A DNA stretch of 46,849 nucleotides from Pedosphaera sp. (lineage in GTDB: Bacteria; Verrucomicrobiota; Verrucomicrobiia; Limisphaerales; DSYF01): the NCBI GenBank assembly GCA_017853715.1, contig JAFMIZ010000010.1:1-46849 (forward strand). Reading direction: 5' to 3'. The translations under genes and the position numbers were made by a program. Position 1 is the stretch's first letter, and every line of letters starts with the position of its first letter. The notes beneath the pieces were generated by a model. The model saw only the letters and a program-made list of their open reading frames with translations, made no database searches and had not been told where the DNA came from. Of the stretch, positions 8,272-17,854 are shown in pieces.

Positions 8272-8667
8272 TCAGGACTGTTTCTTCCCGTAAAGTTCCT
8301 CGGGTGTCTTTAACTGCGGCTCGGTGGTTTTCCAAGTGTCTCCGCTTCCTTCGACCGACCGGAAAAAGCAGCTTTTATAACCCTCATGGCAGGCAGGCCC
8401 CGTCTGTTCCACTTGAATGAGCAGGGTGTCACCGTCGCAGTCGAACGCGATGTCCTTCACGTCCTGCGTATTGCCGCTTTCCTCGCCCTTCATCCAAAAC
8501 TTCTGCCGGGACCGGCTCCAAAAATGGGTTTTGCCTGTGGCAATGGTGGATTCCAAGGAAGCCCGGTTCATCCAAGCCATCATGACGACGCGGCCGGTGG
8601 ATTGTTCCTGGATGATTGCCGGAATCAGCCCTTCACTGTTGAACTTAAGTTTGTCGTAAAAGCTCAT
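8272..8667 (-). CDS. hisI: Phosphoribosyl-AMP cyclohydrolase
   Basis: 131 residues from the ATG at 8667, giving the normal N-terminus of the family ([18 protein letters not shown]); a longer frame upstream has no homology-like sequence. It catalyses the third step of histidine biosynthesis, opening the adenine ring of phosphoribosyl-AMP. The metal sites are all present: Asp76, Asp78 and Asp80 (FDCDGD) for magnesium, and Cys77, Cys93 and Cys100 (CHEGYKSC) for zinc. It is a stand-alone HisI without a HisE pyrophosphohydrolase domain. No other his genes are nearby. The C-terminal tail after residue 115 is short and polar. Confidence 0.96.
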   Translation of the reverse strand: MSFYDKLKFNSEGLIPAIIQEQSTGRVVMMAWMNRASLESTIATGKTHFWSRSRQKFWMKGEESGNTQDVKDIAFDCDGDTLLIQVEQTGPACHEGYKSCFFRSVEGSGDTWKTTEPQLKTPEELYGKKQS

Positions 8668-9186
8668 CCTCGGAATTGTTTCCGTTTCGGCCGGGCAAGA
8701 CGAATCAAAACCGCACCCATTTTGGTCAGGTGAGGCCAAGGGATTCGGGAAGGTGAGCACTGAAGGGAGGGGTTGTTAAGATTGTGAGATGAACCGGTGG
8801 GCATCTGGCGGCGCGTACCCCCATTCTGGTGTCACAAAAATGTCACAATTGGGCCGTCATCATTGGCGAAAACCCGCTGTGAACAACTCGTTAACAACAA
8901 AAAATATGTTGTCCTCGTCAGCCCGGCTTTTGTCTCCTAAAAACTGTTCCGCACTCAGACATAAAGCTCGGCTTTTGCAGGTTTTTGTCGTCATTTCCGA
9001 GAGCGGTGGTTTTCCACGATGTTATGTTGTTTGTTTTCAGTGACTTGTGGAAGAGTTGAGCGGGTGATGAAAATCTTTTTTAAACCGACCCATAGCTTTT
9101 TTCTGGCAAGGGCAAAGTTTAGTGGTACAACGACAGACCGGAATCGGCGTTTCAGCTGTGGGAACAGCAAGGGTGAATAAAACGCG
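8668..9186. other. hisI-dnaA divergent spacer with DnaA-box-like sites
   Basis: This 519-bp spacer is more AT-rich than its flanks, especially 8880-9120, and has no coding signal. Three 9-mers match the DnaA-box consensus at eight of nine positions: TGTGAACAA (8878-8886), TTTTCCACG (9010-9018) and TGTGGAAGA (9046-9054). Short AT-rich stretches such as AACAACAAAAAATATGTTG lie between them. The region must contain the dnaA promoter and may contain autoregulatory DnaA sites. Whether it is the replication origin cannot be decided from one window. Confidence 0.4.
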
Positions 9187-10584
9187 ATGAAACCGCCAAA
9201 AGCGCAGTTAAAAATGCAGATTTCAGCAGACAAGGTTTGGGACCAGGCACAGGCCCAACTCAAGGGCATGTTGAGCGCGGACATTTTCAATCTCTGGTTC
9301 GCACCGTTGCGAGCGGCCGGGGTTGAAGAGAACGCCATCGTGCTCGAGGTCGCCAACGACTTTTGCGAGGTGTGGCTCAAGGACAATTACATGGGCCTTT
9401 TGCAGGATGTCGTGGCGATGTCGTGCGGGCGAAAACTTGCGGTCCAATTTAAAGTCACCAACACGCCTCCTCCGGTGGCTCACGCGGCTCATGCGGTCAC
9501 GGCTTCCGTTGCGAAGGCCCACAAAGCGGAACGCATAGCCGACCGGAATGGAACGAACGGCGACCTCGCGTTCAACCCCAAGAACACGTTCGATTCTTTT
9601 GTTGTCGGCAACAACAACAACTTCGCCTACGCCGCCAGCCTCGCCGTCGCGCAGTCGCCTGGCAAAGCTTACAATCCGCTCTTTCTCTATGGCGGTGTCG
9701 GGCTTGGCAAAACGCACCTGCTCCATGCCGTGGGCCAGCATGTCGCCGGCAACAAGAAAGGCGCGAAAGTCGCCTACGTCTCCTCTGAGAAGTTCACCAA
9801 CGAATTCATCGATGCGTTGCAGAACAATCAGCTCGTCAAATTCCGCAAGAAGTATCGCCAGACGGATGTGCTGCTGATTGACGACATCCAGTTTCTCTCG
9901 GGCAAGGAGCGGATTCAGGAAGAATTCTTCCATACCTTCAACGCCTTGCACGAGGCCCATAAGCAGATCGTCCTGACCTGCGACCGCCCGGCCAATGAAA
10001 TCCAGGGCTTGGAGCATCGGCTGGTTTCCCGCTTTGAGTGGGGTCTGGTCACCGACTTGCAACCGCCCGACGTCGAGATGCGGCTCGCCATCTTAAAAAA
10101 GAAGGCGGAGCAGCTCGGCATCAAATTGCAGGATGACATCCTGTATTTCCTGGCCAACCGCATTCGCAGCAACATTCGCCGTCTCGAGGGCGCGTTGATT
10201 CGCGTGGCTTCGTTCGCGTCGCTCACGGGCCAGAAGCTCAATCCCGAGGTGGTCGAGGGCCTGCTCCGCGAAGTGCTGCACGAGGAGGGCCGATTCACCA
10301 TCAACATGGAGCTCATCCAGAAGAAGGTGGCCGAGCACTTCGACATCCGTCTCGCTGACATGACCAGCAAGCGCCGCCCGGAAAACATCGCGTTCCCGCG
10401 CCAGATCGCGATGTATCTCTCGCGGCAGCTCACCGAAAATTCTCTCAGCGCCATCGGTGAAGCCTTTGGTGGACGCGACCACGGCACCGTCCTGCACGCC
10501 TGCCGCCTGGTCAAAGACCGCATGGAGGTGGATTCCAACGTGCGCCAGGTGGTTGGCTACCTGGAAAAGCAGCTCCTGCGCTGA
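9187..10584 (+). CDS. dnaA: Chromosomal replication initiator DnaA
   Basis: 465 residues with the four DnaA domains. Domain I (about 10-90) has the LKGMLSADIFNLWFAPL helix. A short, poorly conserved linker runs to about 130. The AAA+ domain starts at NPKNTFDSFVVGNNN, with Walker A GGVGLGKTHLL (about 168-178), Walker B LLIDDIQFL (about 227-235) and a sensor/arginine region FEWGLVTDLQPPDVEMR. The C-terminal helix-turn-helix domain carries the DnaA signature GGRDHGTVLHACRLV (about 427-441). It binds DnaA boxes and melts the origin. A second in-frame Met lies at residue 10. dnaN is not next to it: an ABC ATPase gene follows instead. Confidence 0.98.
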   Translation: MKPPKAQLKMQISADKVWDQAQAQLKGMLSADIFNLWFAPLRAAGVEENAIVLEVANDFCEVWLKDNYMGLLQDVVAMSCGRKLAVQFKVTNTPPPVAHAAHAVTASVAKAHKAERIADRNGTNGDLAFNPKNTFDSFVVGNNNNFAYAASLAVAQSPGKAYNPLFLYGGVGLGKTHLLHAVGQHVAGNKKGAKVAYVSSEKFTNEFIDALQNNQLVKFRKKYRQTDVLLIDDIQFLSGKERIQEEFFHTFNALHEAHKQIVLTCDRPANEIQGLEHRLVSRFEWGLVTDLQPPDVEMRLAILKKKAEQLGIKLQDDILYFLANRIRSNIRRLEGALIRVASFASLTGQKLNPEVVEGLLREVLHEEGRFTINMELIQKKVAEHFDIRLADMTSKRRPENIAFPRQIAMYLSRQLTENSLSAIGEAFGGRDHGTVLHACRLVKDRMEVDSNVRQVVGYLEKQLLR

Positions 10585-10600
10585 GCGGGCATGGCAGCGC

Positions 10601-10640
10601 CCGGGCAGTGGGGTTTCTTCGCAGCTTCCCCACTGCCCGG
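10601..10640. terminator. 13-bp perfect hairpin downstream of dnaA
   Basis: CCGGGCAGTGGGG (10601-10613) and its exact reverse complement (10628-10640) flank a 14-nt loop. There is no T-tract after either arm, so it is not a canonical intrinsic terminator. It lies 16 bp after the dnaA stop and 21 bp before the ABC ATPase start, so it could attenuate read-through or be a dispersed palindromic repeat. Confidence 0.5.
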
Positions 10641-10661
10641 TGCTCCGAATCCCCCCCTCCG

Positions 10662-11639
10662 ATGCCGGCCATTGAAGTCAAAGGGCTGACCAAAGCCTTC
10701 CGCACCTACAAGAAACAGCCCGGTTTTGCCGGCGCGGTGCGCGGACTCTTCCGCCGCCATTACGAACAGCTCTTCGCCGTCAAGGACATCAACTTCACCA
10801 TCGAGCCCGGAGAACTCGTCGGCTTTCTCGGTCCTAACGGCGCGGGCAAGACCACCACGCTGAAAATGTTGTCCGGCCTGCTCTATCCCACGAGTGGCAC
10901 CGCCAGCGTGCTGGGTCACGTGCCGTGGCACCGCCACGACGACTACCGCCGCCGGTTCGCCCTGTTGCTCGGTCAGAAGAATCAACTCTGGTGGGATCTG
11001 CCCGCCCGCGAATCGCTCGACCTCAACGCCAAGATCTACGGCATACCCGACGCCGACCGCGACCGCACCGTGGCCGAGATGACTGAACTGCTGGGCGTGA
11101 AGGACAAGCTAAACGTGCAAGTGCGCGAACTCTCGCTGGGCGAGCGCATGAAGATGGAATTGACCGCGTCCCTGCTGCACCAACCCAAGGTGCTGTTCCT
11201 CGATGAACCGACCATCGGCCTCGATGTCGTTTCCCAGAAAACCGTCCGTGAATTCCTCCGCGCCCACAACGCGAAGAACAAGACGACCATCGTGTTGACG
11301 AGCCATTACATGACGGACATTCAGGAGCTGTGCGAACGCGTCATCATCATCGACCACGGCCGGCTCTTCTTCGACGGCCGGCTGGAGGAGATTGTGGATC
11401 GCTTTGCGGATTTCAAGCTGCTCACCGTTCACTGCGTCAACGCGGCCGCGTGCCCGGCGGATTCACTGACCCGTTTCGGCGAAGTGGTCGAACAGAACGC
11501 CAGCTTCATCAAGCTCAAGGTGAAGCGCGACCGCGTGGTGCCCGTCTGCAAGGCGCTGCTGGACGAACTGCCCGTTCAGGATTTGGACATTGAAGAGGTC
11601 CCCATCGAAGACGTCATCCGCACGATTTTCGCGAGATAG
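10662..11639 (+). CDS. ABC-2 type exporter ATP-binding subunit
   Basis: 325 residues from the ATG at 10662 (MPAIEVKGLTKAF); the frame extends upstream through the palindrome but without homology-like residues. All motifs are intact: Walker A GPNGAGKTT (57-65), a variant signature LSLGERMKMEL, Walker B VLFLDEPTIGLD and switch histidine LTSHYM. The insertion between the first strands (YKKQPGFAGAVRGLFRR) and the C-terminal extension fit the COG4586-like exporter group, whose members usually sit next to two ABC-2 permease genes. Here the next gene is convergent and unrelated, so the membrane partners must be encoded elsewhere. The stop is 2 bp from the convergent dus stop. Confidence 0.9.
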   Translation: MPAIEVKGLTKAFRTYKKQPGFAGAVRGLFRRHYEQLFAVKDINFTIEPGELVGFLGPNGAGKTTTLKMLSGLLYPTSGTASVLGHVPWHRHDDYRRRFALLLGQKNQLWWDLPARESLDLNAKIYGIPDADRDRTVAEMTELLGVKDKLNVQVRELSLGERMKMELTASLLHQPKVLFLDEPTIGLDVVSQKTVREFLRAHNAKNKTTIVLTSHYMTDIQELCERVIIIDHGRLFFDGRLEEIVDRFADFKLLTVHCVNAAACPADSLTRFGEVVEQNASFIKLKVKRDRVVPVCKALLDELPVQDLDIEEVPIEDVIRTIFAR

Positions 11640-11641
11640 CG

Positions 11642-12745
11642 TCACCACACTTCCACCGGGCCCTTGGGCACCGGGATCGCCTGGCGCACCTCTACGCCGG
11701 GCTCCTGCATGAATGACGCCACCATGGGCCCTTGCTGGAAGCGCGGCAGCAAATCGCCCTGCTCATCCACGAACTGCTTGCGCCACTCCAGATATTGCGC
11801 CAGCACGGACTCGAAATCTGCCCGGTTGGAGACATGGACGATGCCCTTGTTGAAGACGGACGCCGGACCAAACCGCTTGGCATACCACGGCGCAATCTTG
11901 CGGAACATGCGGCAGCCCAGTTCCTCGCCGAACACCTCCAGCATCAGATCAAAGTGCCGCCGCAACACGCGCACCCGCTCAGCAAAGGAAGGCTCCGGCA
12001 GCACCTCGCCCGACTCCAAATAATGCTTCGTGCGCTTAAAAATCCACGGATCATAGAACGCTCCGCGTCCCACGCTCACCCCCGCACAACCGGTCCCTTC
12101 AATCATGTGCCTGGCCGCCTGCGGCGTGGTGATGTCGCCGTTGCCGATGACGGGAATTTGTTTCACCGCTTCCACCACGGCGCGGATGCCCGCCAGCTTG
12201 ACCGTGCCGCCAAAACCCTGTTCACGCGTCCGGCCGTGCACGAAGATGGCCGCCACACCCACACCTTCCAAGGCGCGGGCGAGGTCGGGAGCGGTGATGT
12301 TGTTGTCGTCCCAGCCCAGGCGCATCTTGGCGGTCACCGGGATTTTCACGGCATCCACCATGCCCCTCACCAGCGCGCAGGTGCGGTCCAGGTCGGTCAT
12401 CATGGCCGAGCCGCCACCGACTTTGACGACCTTCTTCACCGGGCAGCCCATGTTGATGTCGATGGAGTGCGCACCTCGCGCCTCCAGCACTTGCGCTGCG
12501 TCGCGCATTTCTTCCGGCACCGAGCCAAACAACTGCACCGCCATGGGTGAATCCGCCGCGTTGGTCTCGATCAGCTTGAACGCCTTGGCGCGTTTCTCCA
12601 GCAACGAGCGCGCATTGACGAGGTCCGTGGTGCACAGGCCGACGCCCCCGATCTCCCGCACCACGAGCCGGAAGGGCAGGTTGGTGTAACCCGCCAGCGG
12701 CGAGAGAAACAGGTTGCTCGTCAATGTCAGCGGCCCAAAGCGCAT
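11642..12745 (-). CDS. tRNA-dihydrouridine synthase, DusB-like
   Basis: 367 residues, slightly longer than typical DusB (about 320-340). It is a TIM-barrel FMN enzyme that reduces uridine in the tRNA D-loop. Seen are LSPLAGYTNLPFR at the N-terminus, the catalytic cysteine Cys101 in DINMGCPVKKVVK, the FMN-contacting AKMRLGWDD and FVHGRTREQG, and IGNGDITTP with GVSVGRGAFYDPWIF. The extra C-terminal 40 residues (FVDEQGDLLPRFQQGP onward) have no motif I recognise. The gene is convergent with the ABC ATPase and divergent from the S9 peptidase, with 118 bp between the two starts. Confidence 0.92.
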   Translation of the reverse strand: MRFGPLTLTSNLFLSPLAGYTNLPFRLVVREIGGVGLCTTDLVNARSLLEKRAKAFKLIETNAADSPMAVQLFGSVPEEMRDAAQVLEARGAHSIDINMGCPVKKVVKVGGGSAMMTDLDRTCALVRGMVDAVKIPVTAKMRLGWDDNNITAPDLARALEGVGVAAIFVHGRTREQGFGGTVKLAGIRAVVEAVKQIPVIGNGDITTPQAARHMIEGTGCAGVSVGRGAFYDPWIFKRTKHYLESGEVLPEPSFAERVRVLRRHFDLMLEVFGEELGCRMFRKIAPWYAKRFGPASVFNKGIVHVSNRADFESVLAQYLEWRKQFVDEQGDLLPRFQQGPMVASFMQEPGVEVRQAIPVPKGPVEVW

Positions 12746-12863
12746 CGGCCCGCCATTATACCGATGCCCGCCCCGTCGTCACGGCTGCTGTTTAACAGGC
12801 CCCATAGCGCAGCCGCCCCCAAGCATTGACTTGAATGGGCCGACAGGCATTTTGGGCGGCACC

Positions 12864-14795
12864 ATGCGAAACTTTGTTCGCCCGTTAACTTTCCTGACGA
12901 TCGCCTTGGCCGCCGGTCCCACCCGGGCTGAAATCCCCGAAAACTTCTTGGTGGAAGGTGTGCCGGAGATTCCCGCTGCGCTCAAGGAAAGCGCTTCACG
13001 TTACTTGGAATTTCGCGCCGCCGGGTTCAATGGCTGGCATCCCAAAAAACGTGAAATGCTGGTGTCAACCCTTTTCAGCGACGTGGCCCAGCTGCACGAA
13101 GTCAGGATGCCGGGCGGCGCCCGCCGACAGATCACATTTACCCCGGAACCGGTGGGGGATGGCGGCTGGCAGCCGAAGCACGGCAATTACATCGTCTTCT
13201 CGCAGGACAAGGGCGGGGGTGAGTTCTACCAGTATTACCGGCTCGACCCGGACACGGGCATCATCACGCTGCTGACGGATGGCCAGTCGCGCAATAAGAG
13301 CGCACGGTTCACCCGCAGCGGCAGCCGGATCGCTTACACCTCAACGCGCCGCAATGGCCGCGACACCGATGTGTATGTGATGGATCCCGCAAATCCCAAG
13401 AGTGACCGGCTGCTCTGCGAATTGAACGGCGGCGGTTGGGGCGTGGCCGACTGGTCAGATGACGAATCGAAGCTGGTGCTGGTTGAATCCATTTCCGCCA
13501 ATCTTGGCCGCCTCTACCTGCTGGACGCCAAGACCGGCGCAAAGGCGTTGCTGAACCAGGATGGCCCTGAGCCGGCGGCCTGCGGCAACGCCCGTTTCGC
13601 CCGCGACGGCAAACGCATTTACTTCACGAGCGACGCCGGCTCTGAATTCCAGCAGTTGGTGCAAATGGATTTGAAAACTCGAACCATCAGGCCGCTCACC
13701 ACAGGCCTTGCGTGGAATGTCGAAGAGTTTGAGCTGTCACCGGACGGAAGAAAAATCGCCTTCATCACGAATGAAGACGGCGTGGGCAAATTGCACCTCA
13801 TTGAAGCGAACTCAGGCAAAGCGCTGCGCACGCCCAGGCTGCCGCTGGGCATACCGTCCGGGATCACGTGGCATGAGAATGGTCGCGATCTCGCGTTTAG
13901 TTTCAATTCGGCCCGCTCCACGACGGATGCGTATTCATTCGACACCAAGACCGGCAAGCTGGAGCGCTGGACCGAAAGCGAGACGGGCGGGCTGAGCACC
14001 GCAAACTTCGTGGAGCCTGAGCTGATCAAGGTGAAGAGCTTCGATGGCTTGCAAGTCTCGGGCTTCTTGTATCGGCCAGATGCAAAGATATTTCCCGGCC
14101 GGCGTCCGGTGGTGGTGATCATCCACGGCGGACCGGAGGCACAGTCGCGGCCCATCTTTCAGGCGCGGAACAATTATTACCTGAATGAACTGGGTGTGGC
14201 GTTGTTTTATCCCAATGTGCGCGGTTCGGATGGCTACGGGAAGACGTTCCTCAAGCTCGACAACGGCTTCAAGCGTGAGGACTCCGTCCGCGACATCGCG
14301 GCCTTTCTCGACTTCATCGTGGCGGATGCCTTGCTCGACGAAGACCGCACCGCGGTGATGGGAGGCAGTTACGGCGGTTACATGTCGCTGGCGTGCCTGG
14401 TGCATTACAGCGGCCGGCTGCGTTGTGGCGTGGACATCGTGGGCATCTCGAACTTCCGCACCTTCCTCGAGAACACGCAGGACTATCGCCGCGACCTGCG
14501 TCGTGTGGAATATGGCGACGAGCGTGATCCGGCGATGCGCGCGCACCTGGAAAGGATTTCACCTCTCAACCACGTGGACAAGATCCGCAAGCCGCTGTTC
14601 GTGGTGCAGGGAATGAACGATCCGCGCGTCCCGGTCACGGAGGCCGAGCAAATGGTCAAAGCCATCCGCGATCGCGGCGACTCCGTGTGGTATCTGGTGG
14701 CGAAGGACGAAGGCCACGGATTCCGCAAGAAACCGAACGCCGACTTCCAGTTCCTCAGCACCATCCTGTTCTTTCAGGAGTGTTTGCTGAAGTAG
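12864..14795 (+). CDS. Exported S9-family (prolyl oligopeptidase-like) serine peptidase
   Basis: 643 residues from the ATG at 12864, which gives a clear signal peptide (MRNFVRPLTFLTIALAAGPTRA); the upstream in-frame extension is not protein-like. Residues of about 60-390 form a WD/TolB-like beta-propeller (repeats such as FTRSGSRIAYTS, WSDDESKLVLV, LSPDGRKIAFIT). The C-terminal alpha/beta-hydrolase domain has the oxyanion region VVIIHGGPEAQ, nucleophile Ser502 in GGSYGGY, Asp586 in GMNDPRVP and His618 in DEGHGF. It resembles S9C dipeptidyl/acylaminoacyl peptidases acting on short peptides in the periplasm. No partner genes are seen. Confidence 0.94.
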   Translation: MRNFVRPLTFLTIALAAGPTRAEIPENFLVEGVPEIPAALKESASRYLEFRAAGFNGWHPKKREMLVSTLFSDVAQLHEVRMPGGARRQITFTPEPVGDGGWQPKHGNYIVFSQDKGGGEFYQYYRLDPDTGIITLLTDGQSRNKSARFTRSGSRIAYTSTRRNGRDTDVYVMDPANPKSDRLLCELNGGGWGVADWSDDESKLVLVESISANLGRLYLLDAKTGAKALLNQDGPEPAACGNARFARDGKRIYFTSDAGSEFQQLVQMDLKTRTIRPLTTGLAWNVEEFELSPDGRKIAFITNEDGVGKLHLIEANSGKALRTPRLPLGIPSGITWHENGRDLAFSFNSARSTTDAYSFDTKTGKLERWTESETGGLSTANFVEPELIKVKSFDGLQVSGFLYRPDAKIFPGRRPVVVIIHGGPEAQSRPIFQARNNYYLNELGVALFYPNVRGSDGYGKTFLKLDNGFKREDSVRDIAAFLDFIVADALLDEDRTAVMGGSYGGYMSLACLVHYSGRLRCGVDIVGISNFRTFLENTQDYRRDLRRVEYGDERDPAMRAHLERISPLNHVDKIRKPLFVVQGMNDPRVPVTEAEQMVKAIRDRGDSVWYLVAKDEGHGFRKKPNADFQFLSTILFFQECLLK

Positions 14796-14889
14796 ATTTG
14801 CGAGCGGTTTCGACCTGAGCGAGGCGGGGCGCATTTGTCACGCCCCCACTGGCAAACACCGGGCTCCCATTGCGGATCCGATGGCTGGA

Positions 14890-15947
14890 ACTGCGCGTGA
14901 AGGCGGAGGAAGCGGCCAGTATCTTTTGCGATGGGCTCTTGATGCGTCTGAAGGTCAACCGTGCCGAAGCCCCCGGTGAGGTTGTCGCTTCTGGGGTCCG
15001 AGTCGCTAAATCCGGGGTGCTTTCCAGCACCAATCCGACGTCGCCCGCAAACTTGCGGCATGGATACGTCAGCTTGAGGGCATTATTCGCGGAGGCGCAG
15101 GTAAAGGTTACAGGCCGATCGGCGATGGCTGGTTCGAGTCCCCTCGCAAACTCCAACACATCGGGAAACAGGTCGCCGTCGGGATGCGCGGCGGGCCGTT
15201 GCTTTCTGATTTCTGCAGGCCGGCCGCGCTGAACCTGCTGGCGGTCCAAGTGGACAGCTTGGCGACGGCCTTGGCGGCAACGAAATCGCGCGCGGTGTTT
15301 CCGTTCGTGTCCCTTACCGTCCGGCGGGCGTGATACAGGCCCGGCGCCTTGAAAACTTCCATGGGATTGCAGTTCGTGCAGAACTCACCGTCTTCAAAGT
15401 CCAACGCCAGTCCCGCAATGGCGCAAACCCGGGAGATGCATGACCTTCAAGTTGGGGAGCGTCGATTTCGCGTCACGCACAATCTGCTCCGTCGTTGTTT
15501 GCAGCAGCTTTGCGTGCGTGGGGAACGGTCCGTGGGTTTCCGCGAACTGGCCCGTCTGCTCCATCCAGAGCGCTTGCACCCGGTTGGTGCTCGACCCGAC
15601 GGAAGCAAGGCGCTGCGTTGCGACCCAAGGCCGCTTGGTGGTGGTCACCAGATTCGTCCAGTCCACCGCGTCCTATCCGCTGATGCCGCCACCCGGACGA
15701 ACACGCGCGGATTCAGGCTGGGGCCGTTGGTGGCTCGGAAGGTGAAATGGTTCGGTCCGGCCACGGCCCAATCGAGGGTGACGTTCGACATCCCGATCGA
15801 GGGCAATCCAATCCTGCCCGTGCTGGGATTGACCGTTCCGTTGGTCTCCAGCGGCTGGATCGAGTGTTCGATGGCGAAGCCCGCCGCCTCGTGCGCGGAC
15901 GGACGCGTGCCGGCTCCATTGGGGTCTTGTTGCTGGCTAGGTGGCAA
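14890..15947 (-). pseudogene. Decayed secreted protein (SGNH-hydrolase-like, with phylum-type C-terminal domain)
   Basis: The minus strand reads through at least four frame segments of one ancestral protein, in the correct order. First comes TNGTVNPSTGRIGLPSIGMSN (15.8 kb region), then PTHAKLLQTTTEQIVRDAKS and LPNLKVMHLPGL (15.5-15.4 kb), as in verrucomicrobial SGNH-type secreted proteins. Next is a PKD-like stretch APGLYHARRTVRDTNGN (15.3 kb), then PDGDLFPDVLEFARGLEP (about 15180-15130), LTYPCRKFAGDVGLVLES (about 15075-15010) and GRFLRLH (about 14917-14897), typical of the C-terminal domain of secreted proteins in this phylum. Frameshifts join the pieces and the middle is deleted. The region up to about 16090 may hold more of the N-terminal end. 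Family naming is from memory of such proteins. Confidence 0.65.
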
Positions 15948-16106
15948 AAGTCATCTCAGGCCGGGGGGCGATGCCCAGATTGGCGAGCGGGCAATCGGCA
16001 GTCGCGTGGACCGCAGCCGGCGTCACAGCCAGCGGAATCGGTCCGACAGTTCTGATCCGGAACAAGGGGCCACGCCGGGACGGTCCCGCAAAGCTTCGAT
16101 GATTTA

Positions 16107-16142
16107 AAACGAAAAAGCCCGGCCAGTTTCCTGGCCGGGCTT
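16107..16142 (-). terminator. Intrinsic terminator of groEL
   Basis: On the minus strand a 12-bp perfect stem (AAGCCCGGCCAG, loop GAAA, CTGGCCGGGCTT) runs straight into a T-rich tract (TTTTTCGTTTT). It lies 32 bp beyond the groEL stop and is a textbook rho-independent terminator. Confidence 0.93.
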
Positions 16143-16174
16143 GGATGTATTGGTTCCCACCAGCAGGGAACGGT

Positions 16175-17815
16175 TTAGTAGCCGCCCATGCCTTCCATGC
16201 CGCCGTGGCCGCCGCCCGCCGGAGCCGGCTTGTCCTTCTCGGGCTGCTCGGTGATGAGGCACTCGGTGGTGAGCAACAGACCCGCGATTGAGCTCGCGTT
16301 CTGCAGCGCGGTGCGGGTGACCTTCTTCGGGTCCACCACGCCGGCCTTGACGAGGTCAACGTATTCGCCGGTGGCGACGTTGTAACCTTCGTTGCCCTTG
16401 GCCTTCTTGACGGCCTCGACGATCACGCTGCCTTCGACGCCGGCGTTCGCGGCGAGCGAACGGAGCGGAGCCTCGACGGCGCGCTTGACGATGCTGACGC
16501 CGATCTGCTCGTCGTCGTTCGCCCCCTTGGTCGCGTCGATCGCATTGATCGTGCGGATGAGCGCCACGCCGCCGCCCGGAACGATGCCTTCCTCGACGGC
16601 CGCACGGGTCGCGTGCAACGCGTCTTCAACGCGCATCTTCTTTTCCTTCATTTCGGATTCGGTTGCGGCGCCGACATTGATGACGGCCACGCCCCCGGCG
16701 AGCTTGGCCAGGCGTTCCTGGAGCTTTTCGCGGTCGTAGTCGCTGGTGGTCTCTTCGATCTGGCGGCGGATCTGGTTCACGCGGCCCTGGATCTCGGAGG
16801 ACTTGCCGTTGCCCTCGACGATGGTGGTGTTTTCCTTCTCCACGACCACGCTCTTGGCGCGGCCGAGGTCGTTGAGTTCGAGGTTCTCGAGCTTGAGGCC
16901 GAGGTCTTCGGTGATGAACTTGCCACCGGTGAGGACCGCGATGTCTTCGAGCATCGCCTTGCGACGATCACCGAAGCCGGGGGCCTTGACGGCGCAGACG
17001 TTCAACGTGCCGCGGAGCTTGTTCACGACGAGCGTCGCGAGGGCTTCGCCTTCGACTTCCTCGGCGATGATCAGGAGCGGCTTGCCGGTGCGGGCAGCCT
17101 TCTCGAGCAACGGGAGGAGGTCCTTCAGGTTGGTGATCTTCTTTTCGTAGATCAGGATGTAGCAATCCTCGAGCTTCGCTTCCATCGCTTCCGCGTTGGT
17201 GACGAAGTAGGGGGAGAGATAGCCCTTGTCGAACTGCATGCCTTCCACGACGTCGAGCGTCGTCTCGATGGACTTGGCTTCCTCGACCGTGATGGTGCCG
17301 TCCTTGCCGACCTTGTCCATCGCGTCGGCGATGATCTCGCCGATGGTGGTGTCCCAGTTGGCGGAAACGGTCGCGACCTGCTTGATCTCCTCCTTGTCCT
17401 TGACCTTCTTTGCGATCTTGTCGAGCTGGCCCACGGCGGATTCCACCGCCTTTGCGATGCCGCGTTGGATGCTGATGGGGTTCGCGCCGGCGGTCACATA
17501 CTTGAGACCTTCGCGGTAGATGGCCTCGGCGAGCACGGTCGCCGTGGTGGTGCCGTCGCCCGCATTGTCGCTGGTGCGGCTGGCGACTTCGCGGACCATC
17601 TGGGCGCCCATGTTTTCAAACGGGTCTTCCAGTTCGATTTCCTTCGCGACCGTGACGCCGTCCTTGGTCACCGTCGGGGAACCGAATTTTTTGTCGAGCA
17701 CCACGTTGCGGCCCTTGGGTCCGAGCGTGGCGACGACCGCCTTGGTGAGCTTGGAAACACCGCGCAGGATGGCCTGACGCGCTGCCTCATCGAACAACAA
17801 TTGTTTTGCTGCCAT
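16175..17815 (-). CDS. groEL: Chaperonin GroEL (Hsp60)
   Basis: 546 residues, normal length. It forms the double-ring ATP-driven folding chamber with GroES in the cytoplasm. Seen are the N-terminal [16 protein letters not shown], the ATP-binding [16 protein letters not shown] and [11 protein letters not shown] region, [11 protein letters not shown] with the catalytic-Asp neighbourhood, and the chaperonin signature [16 protein letters not shown]. The C-terminus is Gly/Met-rich ([13 protein letters not shown]), ending in Tyr rather than Met. It is 39 bp downstream of groES and ends at a strong terminator, so it closes the transcription unit. Confidence 0.99.
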   Translation of the reverse strand: MAAKQLLFDEAARQAILRGVSKLTKAVVATLGPKGRNVVLDKKFGSPTVTKDGVTVAKEIELEDPFENMGAQMVREVASRTSDNAGDGTTTATVLAEAIYREGLKYVTAGANPISIQRGIAKAVESAVGQLDKIAKKVKDKEEIKQVATVSANWDTTIGEIIADAMDKVGKDGTITVEEAKSIETTLDVVEGMQFDKGYLSPYFVTNAEAMEAKLEDCYILIYEKKITNLKDLLPLLEKAARTGKPLLIIAEEVEGEALATLVVNKLRGTLNVCAVKAPGFGDRRKAMLEDIAVLTGGKFITEDLGLKLENLELNDLGRAKSVVVEKENTTIVEGNGKSSEIQGRVNQIRRQIEETTSDYDREKLQERLAKLAGGVAVINVGAATESEMKEKKMRVEDALHATRAAVEEGIVPGGGVALIRTINAIDATKGANDDEQIGVSIVKRAVEAPLRSLAANAGVEGSVIVEAVKKAKGNEGYNVATGEYVDLVKAGVVDPKKVTRTALQNASSIAGLLLTTECLITEQPEKDKPAPAGGGHGGMEGMGGY

Positions 17816-17854
17816 AATAAATTTTCGAGTTTCTAGTTTCGGGTTTCGGGTTGA

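Noticed and set aside
16613..17836. 407-residue open frame on the plus strand opposite groEL
   Set aside because: It is the antisense shadow of groEL, caused by its codon bias; no domain-like composition.
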